A stretch of DNA of 64,000 nucleotides from Pseudomonas baetica (GTDB lineage Bacteria > Pseudomonadota > Gammaproteobacteria > Pseudomonadales > Pseudomonadaceae): the NCBI RefSeq assembly GCF_002813455.1, contig NZ_PHHE01000001.1, positions 4,956,001 to 5,020,000 on the forward strand, given 5' to 3'. Below, one piece after another: positions 1 to 8,622 of the stretch. The notes under the pieces were generated by a model. The model searched no databases. It saw only the letters and a program-made list of their open reading frames with translations, and was not told where the DNA came from. The first letter of the stretch is position 1. Each line of letters begins with the position of its first letter. The position numbers and the translations under genes are program-made.

Positions 1-1
1 G

Positions 2-172
2 ACGCGGATTTACTTTGAAGGTGATCCGGCGAACGTGAGTGATCCGCTGCTGGAATGTGTACCGGCCGAGCGCCGCGCGACGTTGCTGGCCAAGCCGGAT
101 GCGTCGGGGGGGTACCAGTGGAATGTGATTTTGCAGGGCACTGACGCCGAGACCGTGTTCTTCGATTACTGA
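2..172 (+). CDS. pcaG: Protocatechuate 3,4-dioxygenase alpha subunit, C-terminal end
   Basis: Only the last 56 codons are in the window; the gene begins upstream. The tail opens with TRIYFEGDPANVSDPLL, goes on to VPAERRATLLAK and ends NVILQGTDAETVFFDY. This matches the C-terminus of the alpha subunit of protocatechuate 3,4-dioxygenase, the intradiol ring-cleaving enzyme whose catalytic iron lies in the beta subunit (PcaH). The pcaTBDC genes follow in the same direction after a REPIN and a promoter-sized gap, so ring cleavage and the next pathway steps are adjacent but perhaps separately transcribed. The assignment rests on a short sequence plus strong context. Confidence 0.85.
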   Translation, partial: TRIYFEGDPANVSDPLLECVPAERRATLLAKPDASGGYQWNVILQGTDAETVFFDY

Positions 173-188
173 GGAACACCACCAATCA

Positions 189-282
189 CCTGTGGGAGCG
201 GGCTTGCTCGCGAAAGCGGAGGGTCAGCCAACATAAATGTCGTCTGACACTCCCTCTTCGCGAGCAGGCTCGCTCCCACAGG
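189..282. repeat. REPIN (paired inverted REP elements)
   Basis: Two inverted copies of the REP core (TGTGGGAGCGGGCTTGCTCG, then its near reverse complement ending GAGCAGGCTCGCTCCCACA) flank about 45 bases of unrelated sequence. It lies between pcaG and pcaT. This is the fluorescens-group REP class mobilised by RAYT transposases. Confidence 0.9.
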
Positions 283-368
283 TGAGAACTCTGTTGCAGA
301 TGGAACTGTGGAACGGGACTGTTGCAAAGTGTGTCTAGACTCTCACAGTCCCTATTGAGTGAAAAACA

Positions 369-1664
369 ATGACAACCACCACATCCCATTACACCGGTGA
401 GGAGCGCAGCAAGCGTATCTTTGCCATTGTCGGCGCCTCGTCCGGCAACCTGGTCGAATGGTTCGACTTCTACGTCTACGCCTTTTGCGCGATCTATTTT
501 GCCCCGGCGTTTTTCCCCTCCGATAACCCCACGGTGCAACTGGTCAACACGGCGGGCGTGTTCGCCGCCGGTTTCCTGATGCGTCCTATCGGCGGTTGGA
601 TCTTCGGGCGTCTGGCGGACAAGAAGGGCCGCAAGGCCTCGATGCTGATCTCGATTCTGATGATGTGCTTTGGCTCATTGCTCATCGCCTGTCTGCCGAC
701 CTACAAGGACATCGGCGTCTGGGCGCCAGTCTTGTTGTTGTTCGCGCGCCTGTTGCAAGGTCTGTCGGTGGGTGGCGAGTACGGCACCACCGCGACCTAC
801 ATGAGCGAAGTCGCGCTCAAGGGCCAGCGCGGTTTCTTCGCCTCGTTCCAGTACGTGACGTTGATTGGCGGGCAATTGCTGGCGGTGTCCCTGGTGGTGG
901 TGCTTCAGCAGTTCCTTACCGAAGACGATCTGCGTGCCTACGGCTGGCGGATTCCGTTTGTGGTGGGGGCAGTGGCGGCGTTGATTTCGCTGTTCCTGCG
1001 TCGTTCGCTGAAAGAAACCACCAGCAAGGAGATGCGCGAGAACAAGGACGCCGGCAGCATCCGTGCGCTGTTTCGCGATCACAAAGCCGCGTTTATCACC
1101 GTGCTGGGTTATACCGCCGGTGGCTCGCTGATTTTCTACACCTTCACCACGTACATGCAGAAGTACCTGGTGAACACCGCCGGCATGCACGCCAAGACCG
1201 CCAGTTACATCATGACCGGCGCGCTGTTCTTATATATGTGCATGCAACCGCTGTTCGGCATGCTCGCCGACAAGATTGGCCGACGTAACTCGATGCTCTG
1301 GTTCGGCGGGCTCGGTACGCTGTTCACCGTGCCGATCCTGCTCAGCCTCAAAGGCGTCAGCAGTCCGCTCCTGGCTTTTGTGCTGATCACCGTGGCGCTG
1401 GCGATTGTCAGTTTCTACACCTCGATCAGCGGCCTGGTGAAAGCCGAAATGTTCCCGCCGGAAGTCCGCGCCCTTGGCGTGGGCCTGGCTTATGCGGTGG
1501 CCAACGCGATCTTCGGTGGCTCGGCGGAATTCGTTGCCCTGAGTCTGAAGGCTGGCGGCATGGAAAACGCTTTCTACTGGTACGTCACGGCGATGATGGC
1601 GGTGGCCTTCCTGTTCAGTCTGCGTCTGCCCAAGCAGGCGAAGTATTTGCACCACGATCTGTAA
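369..1664 (+). CDS. pcaT: MFS dicarboxylate/aromatic-acid transporter, PcaT type
   Basis: A 431-residue major facilitator of the metabolite:H+ symporter (alpha-ketoglutarate permease, KgtP/PcaT) type. The N-terminal half has the signature [14 protein letters not shown], the loop motif [13 protein letters not shown] and the [12 protein letters not shown] segment; the second half repeats the loop motif as [14 protein letters not shown]. About 12 membrane helices are apparent. In pseudomonads PcaT imports dicarboxylates such as beta-ketoadipate. It is the first gene of a pcaT-pcaB-pcaD-pcaC run, and the enzymes downstream make beta-ketoadipate, which supports the substrate. A related aromatic-acid transporter cannot be fully excluded. 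Confidence 0.87.
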   Translation: MTTTTSHYTGEERSKRIFAIVGASSGNLVEWFDFYVYAFCAIYFAPAFFPSDNPTVQLVNTAGVFAAGFLMRPIGGWIFGRLADKKGRKASMLISILMMCFGSLLIACLPTYKDIGVWAPVLLLFARLLQGLSVGGEYGTTATYMSEVALKGQRGFFASFQYVTLIGGQLLAVSLVVVLQQFLTEDDLRAYGWRIPFVVGAVAALISLFLRRSLKETTSKEMRENKDAGSIRALFRDHKAAFITVLGYTAGGSLIFYTFTTYMQKYLVNTAGMHAKTASYIMTGALFLYMCMQPLFGMLADKIGRRNSMLWFGGLGTLFTVPILLSLKGVSSPLLAFVLITVALAIVSFYTSISGLVKAEMFPPEVRALGVGLAYAVANAIFGGSAEFVALSLKAGGMENAFYWYVTAMMAVAFLFSLRLPKQAKYLHHDL

Positions 1665-1710
1665 ACCAATGTGCGCGGGCCGCCATGGCCCGCGCCGGCA
1701 AGGACTGTTT

Positions 1711-3075
1711 ATGACTCAGCGACCGGGCAATCAATTGTTCGATGCCTATTTCACGGCCCGTGATATGCGCGAAGTGTTCTGCGATCAGGGCCGCGTGCAG
1801 GCGATGCTCGACTTCGAAGCAGCGCTGGCCCGGGCCGAGGCGCGGGTCGGACTGATTCCGGCGTCCGCCGTTGCCCCGATCGTCAGCGCGTGCAGCGCTG
1901 ATCTGTACGATTTCGCGGCGCTGGGCGAGGCGATTGCCACGGCCGGCAATTCGGCGATTCCGCTGGTCAAGGCGTTGGGCAAGCAGATTGCCGCAACCGA
2001 TGCCGAGGCCGAACGTTATGTGCATCTGGGCGCGACCAGTCAGGACGTGATGGATTGCGGGCTGGTGCTGCAATTGCGTCAGGCGCTGGACTTGATCGAA
2101 GAGGAATTGGCGCTACTCGCCGCTTCGCTCGCCACTCAGGCACAACGTCATGCCGCTACACCGCTGGCCGGGCGCACCTGGTTGCAACACGCGACACCGG
2201 TGACCCTCGGCATGAAAATCGCCGGTTGGCTGGGAGCCGTGACTCGCAGCCGTCAGCGTCTGCGCGAACTCAAGCCGCGTCTGCTGGTGCTGCAATTCGG
2301 CGGCGCGTCGGGCACCCTCGCGGCGCTGGGCGAGCAGGCATTGCCGATCGCTGAGGCCTTGGCTGAGGAACTGCAACTGACCCTGCCGGAACAGCCATGG
2401 CACACCCAGCGTGATCGCATCGTCGAGTTTGGCGCGGCACTCGGCTTGATTGCCGGCAGCCTCGGCAAGCTCGGGCGCGACGTCAGTTTGTTGATGCAGA
2501 CCGAAGCGGCCGAAGTGTTCGAACCCGCGGCGCCGGGCAAGGGCGGCTCCTCGACCATGCCGCACAAACGCAATCCGGTCGGCGCGGCAGTGCTGATCGG
2601 CGCCGCGACGCGGGTACCGGGGCTGGTGTCGACATTGTTCAGTGCGATGCCCCAGGAACACGAGCGCAGCCTCGGCCTGTGGCATGCCGAATGGGAAACC
2701 CTGCCGGACATCTGCTGCCTCGTTTCCGGATCGTTGCAACAGGCGCGGTTGCTCGCTGATGGCCTCGAAGTCGACGCCGAGCGCATGGGCCGCAACCTCG
2801 AACTGACCCAAGGGCTGGTGCTGGCCGAAGCGGTGAGCATCGTCCTCGCGCAACGGGTCGGGCGCGACAGCGCGCATCACTTGCTCCAACAATGCTGTAA
2901 ACGTGCGGTGGCCGAGCAGCGTCACTTGCGTGCCGTACTCGGTGACGAGCCGCAAGTGACCGCCGAACTGAGCGCCGCTGAACTGGACCATCTTTTGAAT
3001 CCCGCCCATTACCTCGGTCAGGCACAAGTCTGGGTCGAGCGTGCGGTGGCCGAACACAACGCTTTGACTGTCTGA
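1711..3075 (+). CDS. pcaB: 3-carboxy-cis,cis-muconate cycloisomerase
   Basis: A 454-residue member of the fumarase/aspartase superfamily that lactonises 3-carboxy-cis,cis-muconate, the product of PcaHG, to gamma-carboxymuconolactone. The superfamily signature GGSSTMPHKRNP is present, and the other conserved blocks are HLGATSQDVMD and TWLQHATPVTLGMK. The reading frame opens 14 codons earlier at 1669, but the ATG at 1711 follows an AAGGA box and gives the usual N-terminus (MTQRPGNQLFDAYF). It lies 46 bases after pcaT and 11 bases before pcaD, consistent with one operon. Confidence 0.93.
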   Translation: MTQRPGNQLFDAYFTARDMREVFCDQGRVQAMLDFEAALARAEARVGLIPASAVAPIVSACSADLYDFAALGEAIATAGNSAIPLVKALGKQIAATDAEAERYVHLGATSQDVMDCGLVLQLRQALDLIEEELALLAASLATQAQRHAATPLAGRTWLQHATPVTLGMKIAGWLGAVTRSRQRLRELKPRLLVLQFGGASGTLAALGEQALPIAEALAEELQLTLPEQPWHTQRDRIVEFGAALGLIAGSLGKLGRDVSLLMQTEAAEVFEPAAPGKGGSSTMPHKRNPVGAAVLIGAATRVPGLVSTLFSAMPQEHERSLGLWHAEWETLPDICCLVSGSLQQARLLADGLEVDAERMGRNLELTQGLVLAEAVSIVLAQRVGRDSAHHLLQQCCKRAVAEQRHLRAVLGDEPQVTAELSAAELDHLLNPAHYLGQAQVWVERAVAEHNALTV

Positions 3076-3086
3076 AGGAGAGGGCT

Positions 3087-3878
3087 GTGGCTTTCGTTCA
3101 ACTCGCCGATGGCGAACTGCACTACACCATTCAAGGCCCGGTCGATGCGCCGGTGCTGGTGCTGTCCAACTCACTGGGCACCGACCTGCACATGTGGGAC
3201 GCGCAAATGCCGGCGTTCACCGAGCATTTTCGCGTGCTGCGGTTCGACACCCGTGGCCACGGCCAATCGCTGGTGACGCCGGGGCCCTATAGCATCGAGC
3301 AACTGGGCCGCGACGTGCTGGCGCTGCTGGATGCGCTGCACATCGAGCGCGCGCATTTCTGCGGTCTGTCGATGGGCGGCTTGATCGGCCAGTGGCTGGG
3401 GATCAATGCCGGCCAGCGTTTGCACAAGCTGATCGTGTGCAACACCGCTGCGAAAATCGGCGATCCATCGGTGTGGAACCCGCGCATCGAAACCGTCCTG
3501 CGCGACGGCCCGGCGGCGATGGTTGCCCTACGCGATGCGTCGATTGCCCGCTGGTTTACCCCGGACTTTTCGGCGGCGCATCCGGCTGCGGCCAAGCAGA
3601 TTACCGACATGCTCGCGGCCACCAACCCTCAAGGCTATGCCGCCAATTGCGCGGCGGTACGTGATGCCGATTTTCGTGATCAATTGGCCTCGATCAACGT
3701 GCCGCTGCTGGTCATTGCCGGTACCGAAGACGCGGTGACACCGCCGTCCGGCGGGCATTTCATTCAGGAACACGTGCGTGGTGCCGAGTACGCCGAGTTC
3801 TATGCGGCGCATCTTTCCAACGTGCAGGCCGGCGCTGATTTCAGCGAGCGTGTATTGGCGTTTTTGCAGGCGAAGTGA
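3087..3878 (+). CDS. pcaD: 3-oxoadipate enol-lactonase
   Basis: A 263-residue alpha/beta hydrolase that opens beta-ketoadipate enol-lactone to beta-ketoadipate. The nucleophile elbow is CGLSMGGLIGQW, the oxyanion region lies near LSNSLGTDLHMWD, the acid is in AGTEDAVTP and the catalytic histidine is in AAHLSNVQ near the C-terminus. The start is GTG, placed after a GAAGGAGAGG ribosome site. It sits between pcaB and pcaC in the usual pathway set. Confidence 0.93.
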   Translation: MAFVQLADGELHYTIQGPVDAPVLVLSNSLGTDLHMWDAQMPAFTEHFRVLRFDTRGHGQSLVTPGPYSIEQLGRDVLALLDALHIERAHFCGLSMGGLIGQWLGINAGQRLHKLIVCNTAAKIGDPSVWNPRIETVLRDGPAAMVALRDASIARWFTPDFSAAHPAAAKQITDMLAATNPQGYAANCAAVRDADFRDQLASINVPLLVIAGTEDAVTPPSGGHFIQEHVRGAEYAEFYAAHLSNVQAGADFSERVLAFLQAK

Positions 3879-3888
3879 GGAAGTTTTT

Positions 3889-4281
3889 GTGGACGAGAAA
3901 CAACGTTACGACGAAGGCATGCAAGTTCGCCGCGCGGTGTTGGGCGATGCTCATGTCGATCGCAGCCTGACCACGCTGACCGAGTTCAACTCGGAGTTTC
4001 AGGAGATGATCACTCGTCATGCCTGGGGCGATATCTGGACTCGCCCGGGTTTGCCTCGGCATACCCGCAGCCTGATCACCATCGCCATGCTGATCGGCAT
4101 GAACCGCGAGGGCGAGCTGAAACTGCATCTGCGTGCCGCAGCCAATAACGGCGTCAGCCGGGGCGAGATCAAGGAAGTGATCATGCAGAGCGCGATCTAT
4201 TGCGGGATTCCGGCGGCGAATGCCACTTTTCACCTGGCGGAATCGGTGTGGGATGAGCTTGGGGTTGAATCCCGGGAATAA
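3889..4281 (+). CDS. pcaC: 4-carboxymuconolactone decarboxylase
   Basis: A 130-residue carboxymuconolactone decarboxylase that converts gamma-carboxymuconolactone to the enol-lactone used by PcaD. The family features HAWGDIWTRPGLPRHTRSL and the C-terminal ELKLHLRAAANNGVSR-GEIKEVI-YCGIPAAN are intact. I chose the GTG at 3889, preceded by GAGGAAG, because it gives the normal length; an in-frame opening back to 3778 only overlaps pcaD. PcaC acts before PcaD in the pathway although encoded after it. A REPIN follows and no strong terminator was seen. Confidence 0.93.
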   Translation: MDEKQRYDEGMQVRRAVLGDAHVDRSLTTLTEFNSEFQEMITRHAWGDIWTRPGLPRHTRSLITIAMLIGMNREGELKLHLRAAANNGVSRGEIKEVIMQSAIYCGIPAANATFHLAESVWDELGVESRE

Positions 4282-4298
4282 GTGTTGCCCGGTCTGAC

Positions 4299-4372
4299 GC
4301 TTTCGCGAGCAAGCCCGCTCCCACATTTGGAATGCATTTCAACTGTGGGAGCGGGCTTGCTCGCGAAAGCGG
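4299..4372. repeat. REPIN
   Basis: Inverted REP copies (TCGCGAGCAAGCCCGCTCCC and its complement) separated by about 20 bases, between the convergent genes pcaC and the methyltransferase. Such pairs could form a hairpin in transcripts from either side. Confidence 0.9.
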
Positions 4373-4388
4373 TAGCGGCCGTAACGAA

Positions 4389-5192
4389 TCAAACCGTGGC
4401 GACAATAAATATCCGCTTGAACGCAAACAACGTATGCCCATCCGCCTCCTGCGGATACTGCGCGTGCACCCGCATCAGATAGTGATAAATAAACCGCGCC
4501 TGCTCCGCTGAATCCAGCGCCTGCATCACCGGCCGCAGCGCCGACACTTTCACCCAGTCATACACCGGCGATTTGCCGTCGACCACCTGCAACTGCTCGG
4601 TCTCCCAGATATCCAGCGACGTGGTCAACGGCGCCAGCAAACGGTAGTAATCCTCCAGCGCCAACAACGGCCGCGCCGCCATGCGCTGGCGCAGTTGCGG
4701 TGTGCCTAATGGCGTGCCGCCGGGGCCGCCATCTTCGAGGGTATCGAGCATCAGCCGATACCACAGCGCATCGCGCCAGTCGGGCATGTGCGCCGCCAGA
4801 CAACCGCCGGGATTGAGATAACCGAGCAGGTGCGGCAGCAGCGTTTCATGGCCCCCGATAAAGTGCAGTACGGCGGCAGCGAGCAGCAGATCCGCCGGCT
4901 GCTCCGGCCGCCATTCGAGCAGATCGCAACACTTCCACTGCGCCCGGATCGGCAGACAGCGCGCTTCATCGAGCATCTGCGTGGAGCTGTCGACGCCCTG
5001 CAACTGCGCGCGCGGCCAGCGTTTGGCCAGCAACTGCGTGGCAATGCCGGTGCCGCAGCCGAGGTCGTAAATGCGTTGAGGGTTTTGCAAGTCGACACGG
5101 TCGAGCAATTCATTGACCGGGCGTTGCCTGAGACGGAAAAACTGCTGGTACGCCTTGGCGTCCCAGTCGGGGGTTGCGAGACGAGAGATCAT
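4389..5192 (-). CDS. Class I SAM methyltransferase, trans-aconitate methyltransferase-like
   Basis: A 267-residue Rossmann methyltransferase. Motif I is IYDLGCGTGIATQLLA, the acidic ribose-binding residue is in LQGVDSSTQML, and the LLAAAVLHFIGG and LNPGGCLAAHMPD segments resemble Tam, which methylates trans-aconitate. The ATG at 5192 is preferred over the upstream opening at 5234 because GGAGGA lies about 8 bases before it. A clearer tam lies at 44,056, so this is a diverged paralogue whose acceptor is uncertain. It stands alone, convergent with pcaC. Confidence 0.75.
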   Translation of the reverse strand: MISRLATPDWDAKAYQQFFRLRQRPVNELLDRVDLQNPQRIYDLGCGTGIATQLLAKRWPRAQLQGVDSSTQMLDEARCLPIRAQWKCCDLLEWRPEQPADLLLAAAVLHFIGGHETLLPHLLGYLNPGGCLAAHMPDWRDALWYRLMLDTLEDGGPGGTPLGTPQLRQRMAARPLLALEDYYRLLAPLTTSLDIWETEQLQVVDGKSPVYDWVKVSALRPVMQALDSAEQARFIYHYLMRVHAQYPQEADGHTLFAFKRIFIVATV

Positions 5193-5380
5193 TGAGGTGG
5201 TCCTCCGGTGATCGTTGGTGTCTTCCGATGACAACCTGGCTCCCAGCTTGAGGACCGACTACGACGACGGAAGCGGAAAGGGTGAAGCACCTGAGTCCTT
5301 CAGGTTTTGTCACTTTACCCGCCGGCCGGCAAAGTGCCACTTCTCCTGACCAATGGCGATATCTGCCTGTAGGAGATCAA

Positions 5381-5474
5381 ATGTGGGAGCGAGCCTGCTC
5401 GCGAAGGCGCCGTGTCAGTCGGCATATGCTTATCTGACACACCGCTTTCGCGAGCAGGCTCGCTCCCACAGGGG
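5381..5474. repeat. REPIN
   Basis: Inverted REP pair beginning ATGTGGGAGCGAGCCTGCTC and ending in its reverse complement. It occupies part of the gap between the porin gene's 3' end and the methyltransferase's 5' end. The remaining bases from 5193 to 5380 show no gene. Confidence 0.9.
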
Positions 5475-5486
5475 AATATCAGTGTT

Positions 5487-6746
5487 TTACAACAGGCTGA
5501 TCGGGTAGCTGACGATGAGGCGGTTCTCATCGAATTCGTTATTGCTGAAGTCCCGGCGCATGGTCGAGTTGCGCCATCTGACGTTGAGATCCTTCAGCGT
5601 GCCGCTCTGCACGGTGTAGCCCAGTTCCGATTCGCGCCCCCATTCCTTGCCATCGGTGATGGTGCCGGTGTGTACGTTGTCGCCGCTGATATAGCGGTTC
5701 ATCAGGGTCAGGCCGGGGACGCCGAGGGCGGCGAAATTGTAGTCGTGGCGCACCTGCCAGGAACGCTCCTGAGCGTTGTCGTAACTGGCGTTGTAACTGT
5801 CGTTGGCCAGCGTGCCGCCGCTGGTGCCGTTAACCCGCATCCACGCGCTGTCGCCGGTGAGTTTTTGCATACCGACGTAAAAGGTGTTGCCGCCGTATCG
5901 GGCCGAGAACATCCCCGACCAGGTCTTGTTGTCGAGATCGCCGGCGCGGGCGCTGCCGTCGTCCTTGCCGTAGAAGAAACCAAGGTTGGCGCCCAGCGTC
6001 CAGTCACCGAGTGGCTGGCTATGGATCAGGTTGACGTACTGCTGGCTGTAGATGTCCTTGAGTTCGGCGTTCCACAGGCCGATCTGCGTGCGTTTTTCGT
6101 TGAAAACGTATTCGCCGCCCTGAAAATTGAAGCGATCGGAGGTGAACGCGGCTTTGCCGGTCATCGACATGTCGCTCATGCTGCTGTCGTCGCGCGGGCT
6201 GTTGGCGCGGAACTGGCCACCGTACAGGGTCAGGCCGTTGATTTCCTTCGAGGTGATCTGCCCGCCGCGGAAGGTTTGCGGCAGCGAGCGACCGTCGTCC
6301 GAACGCAGGATCGGCAGCACTGGCATCCATTCGCCGACCTTCACTTCGGTCTGCGACAGCTTGGCCTTGAACGCGACGTTGGTGCGGCCGAAGTTGTCCG
6401 CCGGGCGGCCGTCATGATCAAGCGGCAGCAACTGCGTACCGCCAGTGCCTTTGCCACCGTCAAGTTTCACCGAATACAAGCCGAGCACGTCCATGCCGAA
6501 ACCGACGGTGCCTTGGGTGAAGCCGGATTTGGCGTCGAGAATGAAGCTCTGCGTCCACTCTTCAGCCTTGCCCTGAGCCTTGGTCGGGTTGGTGAAATTA
6601 CGGTTGATGTAGAAGTTGCGTAGGTTGAGGTTGACCTTCGCCCCTTCGATGAAGCCGGCTTCTTCGGCCGCAGCGGGCAAAGCAGCCCCGGCCAGAGCGA
6701 GGGCGATCAGGCCGGGTAATGCGTACGGCGCAGTGGGATGTGTCAT
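5487..6746 (-). CDS. OprD-family outer membrane porin
   Basis: A 419-residue outer membrane channel of the OprD (OccD/OccK) family, which takes up small carboxylates, amino acids or aromatic acids. The start at ATG 6746 gives a signal peptide (hydrophobic LPGLIALALAGAALPAAA, then AEEAGFIEGAK). The mature N-terminus (VNLNLRNFYINRNF), the GFGMDVLGLYSVKLDGG block and the terminal strand ending in RLIVSYPISLL are typical. The longer opening from 6809 lacks sense as a leader. Nearness to pca genes suggests an aromatic or dicarboxylic acid substrate, but this is inference. Confidence 0.88.
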   Translation of the reverse strand: MTHPTAPYALPGLIALALAGAALPAAAEEAGFIEGAKVNLNLRNFYINRNFTNPTKAQGKAEEWTQSFILDAKSGFTQGTVGFGMDVLGLYSVKLDGGKGTGGTQLLPLDHDGRPADNFGRTNVAFKAKLSQTEVKVGEWMPVLPILRSDDGRSLPQTFRGGQITSKEINGLTLYGGQFRANSPRDDSSMSDMSMTGKAAFTSDRFNFQGGEYVFNEKRTQIGLWNAELKDIYSQQYVNLIHSQPLGDWTLGANLGFFYGKDDGSARAGDLDNKTWSGMFSARYGGNTFYVGMQKLTGDSAWMRVNGTSGGTLANDSYNASYDNAQERSWQVRHDYNFAALGVPGLTLMNRYISGDNVHTGTITDGKEWGRESELGYTVQSGTLKDLNVRWRNSTMRRDFSNNEFDENRLIVSYPISLL

Positions 6747-7008
6747 CGCAGAGTCTCTTGTTGTTTTTTTTGAGTCGAACGGAGCCGTTGCCGCCGCTTT
6801 CGGGGGCAAACATGAAGTTGCACATTCGGGGATGAAGCGGCGGCGATCAGCCGGACAGGGTAGGGCGCGGGGGCATGGTGTCGAACCTGTTGTTATTGGT
6901 TTTGTGAAGCGAATGGTGCGGGGCGCAGAGGCGGGGTTTCAATCGGGGAAAGAGGGTTTTGGGCGATTATCGAACGCAAGATTGAGCCGGTTTTTTGTGT
7001 GTCTGGGC

Positions 7009-7085
7009 TGACGTCTTCGCGAGCAAGCCCGCTCCCACAGGGGAACGCATTCCAAATGTGGGAGCGGGCTTGCTCGCGAAGGGGC
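7009..7085. repeat. REPIN
   Basis: Inverted REP pair (CTTCGCGAGCAAGCCCGCTC, then GAGCGGGCTTGCTCGCGAAG) in the gap between the divergently spaced porin and efflux operons. The rest of 6747-7118 shows no coding pattern. Confidence 0.9.
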
Positions 7086-7118
7086 CAGTCCAGACAACAC
7101 AACGTTCTGCTAGACAAC

Positions 7119-7146
7119 AAAAAGCCCACCAAAAGGTGGGCTTGAT
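7119..7146 (-). terminator. Intrinsic terminator of the emhABC operon
   Basis: On the minus strand, AGCCCACC pairs with GGTGGGCT around a TTTT loop and a run of T follows. It lies just after the emhC stop codon, as expected for Rho-independent termination. Confidence 0.85.
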
Positions 7147-7161
7147 GTGTTCACCAAATGA

Positions 7162-8622
7162 TCAGAACAACTTCATCTTCGGTGCTTCTTCTTTCAGCGG
7201 TTCGTTCTGCGCGGTCTGCGCATTCCAGCCACCACCCAGAGCCTTGTACAGGTTGACCGCACTGGTCAGCTGCGCGAGGCGGTCGGTGATCAGCGCTTGT
7301 TGCGCGCTGAACAACTGACGCTGGGCATCGAGGAAGGTCAGGTTGCTGTCGACACCGATGCGGTAACGACGCTCGGCCAGGCGGTAGTAATCCTGGTTGG
7401 CCTGCACGAAGTCACGCTGCGCCTGCAGCTGTTCGGTATAGGTCTGGCGTGCGGCCAGGCCGTCGGCGACTTCCTGGAAGCCGGTTTGAATCGCTTTCTC
7501 GTAGTTCGCCACGCCAATGTCCTTCTGGATCTTGGCGTAGTCGAGGCTGGCGCGCAGGCTGCCGGCGTTGAAGATCGGCAGGTTGATCTGCGGCTGGAAC
7601 AGCCACGTCCCCGAACCCCCCTTGAACAGACCGGACAGATCCGGGCTCAGGCTGCCCGCGTTGGCGGTCAGGCTGATGCTCGGGAAGAACGCGGCACGGG
7701 CCGCGCCGATGTTGGCGTTGGCCGCTTTCAGGTTGTACTCGGCTTGCAGGATGTCCGGACGACGTTGCAGCAGATCCGATGGCAGACCGGGCGGCACGTC
7801 GCTGAGCAGGTCATCGGCCAACGGTTTGGCCGTTTGCAGGTTGGCCGGGATACCGGTGCCGAGCAGCAGGGTCAGGCTGTTTTCATCCTGCGCGACCTGA
7901 CGGGTGTAGCGCGCCAGTTGGGCACGAGCGTTTTCCACCGAGGTGCGCGACTGCGCCAGATCCAGTGCCGAGGCGACACCGACTTCGTTGCTGCGACTGG
8001 TCAACTTGTAGCTTTCTTCGAAGGCACCGAGGGTGTCTTGCGTCAGCTTGAGCAGTTCCTTGTCGGCCTGCCAGGTCAGGTAGGCGTTGGCGACGCTGGC
8101 GACCAGGCTGATCTGGGTGCTGCGGCGCGCTTCTTCAGTGGCGAAGTATTGTTGCAGCGCTTGTTCGCTCAGGCTGCGAACCCGACCGAACAGGTCGAGT
8201 TCGTAGGCACTGACGCCGACCGTGGCGGAGTAGGAGCTGGTGATGCTCGACTCGCCGGTCTGTGACGCACGCGCCGGAACCCGCTGGCGGCTGCCGCTGC
8301 CATTGGCCGAAACCGCCGGGAACAGGTCGGCGCGCTGGATGCGGTACTGGGCCGCATAAGCGTCGATGTTCAGTGCGGCAACACGCAGGTCGCGGTTGTT
8401 TTCCAGCGAGACCTGGATCAGCTGTTGCAGGGCCGGGTCATGGAAAAACTGCTTCCAGCCCTGTTCGGCAGCAGCTTGCGCCGGTGCCTGGGCCGGCGAA
8501 TACGCCGGGCCCTGTGGGTACTGGCCTGCGACCGGAGCCTCAGGCTGCTGATAATCAGGTATCAGCGAGCAACCGCTCAGCACGAAGGCGGCGACTGCGA
8601 GGGAGAGTAGCGACTTGCTCAT
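7162..8622 (-). CDS. emhC: RND efflux outer membrane channel lipoprotein
   Basis: A 486-residue TolC-like outer membrane factor (NodT/OprM family; EmhC in P. fluorescens, TtgC in P. putida). The lipobox [10 protein letters not shown] marks a lipoprotein, and two repeats of the long-helix barrel region are apparent. It exports hydrophobic compounds and antibiotics with EmhA and EmhB. Its ATG overlaps the emhB stop by 4 bases (ATGA), so translation is coupled. The operon terminator lies immediately downstream. Confidence 0.93.
   Translation of the reverse strand: MSKSLLSLAVAAFVLSGCSLIPDYQQPEAPVAGQYPQGPAYSPAQAPAQAAAEQGWKQFFHDPALQQLIQVSLENNRDLRVAALNIDAYAAQYRIQRADLFPAVSANGSGSRQRVPARASQTGESSITSSYSATVGVSAYELDLFGRVRSLSEQALQQYFATEEARRSTQISLVASVANAYLTWQADKELLKLTQDTLGAFEESYKLTSRSNEVGVASALDLAQSRTSVENARAQLARYTRQVAQDENSLTLLLGTGIPANLQTAKPLADDLLSDVPPGLPSDLLQRRPDILQAEYNLKAANANIGAARAAFFPSISLTANAGSLSPDLSGLFKGGSGTWLFQPQINLPIFNAGSLRASLDYAKIQKDIGVANYEKAIQTGFQEVADGLAARQTYTEQLQAQRDFVQANQDYYRLAERRYRIGVDSNLTFLDAQRQLFSAQQALITDRLAQLTSAVNLYKALGGGWNAQTAQNEPLKEEAPKMKLF

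Noticed and set aside
5412..6623. A 403-residue opening on the plus strand opposite the porin gene
   Set aside because: It is the complement of a well-supported OprD-family gene, begins inside a REPIN and has no recognisable domain; its composition is that of an antisense shadow.
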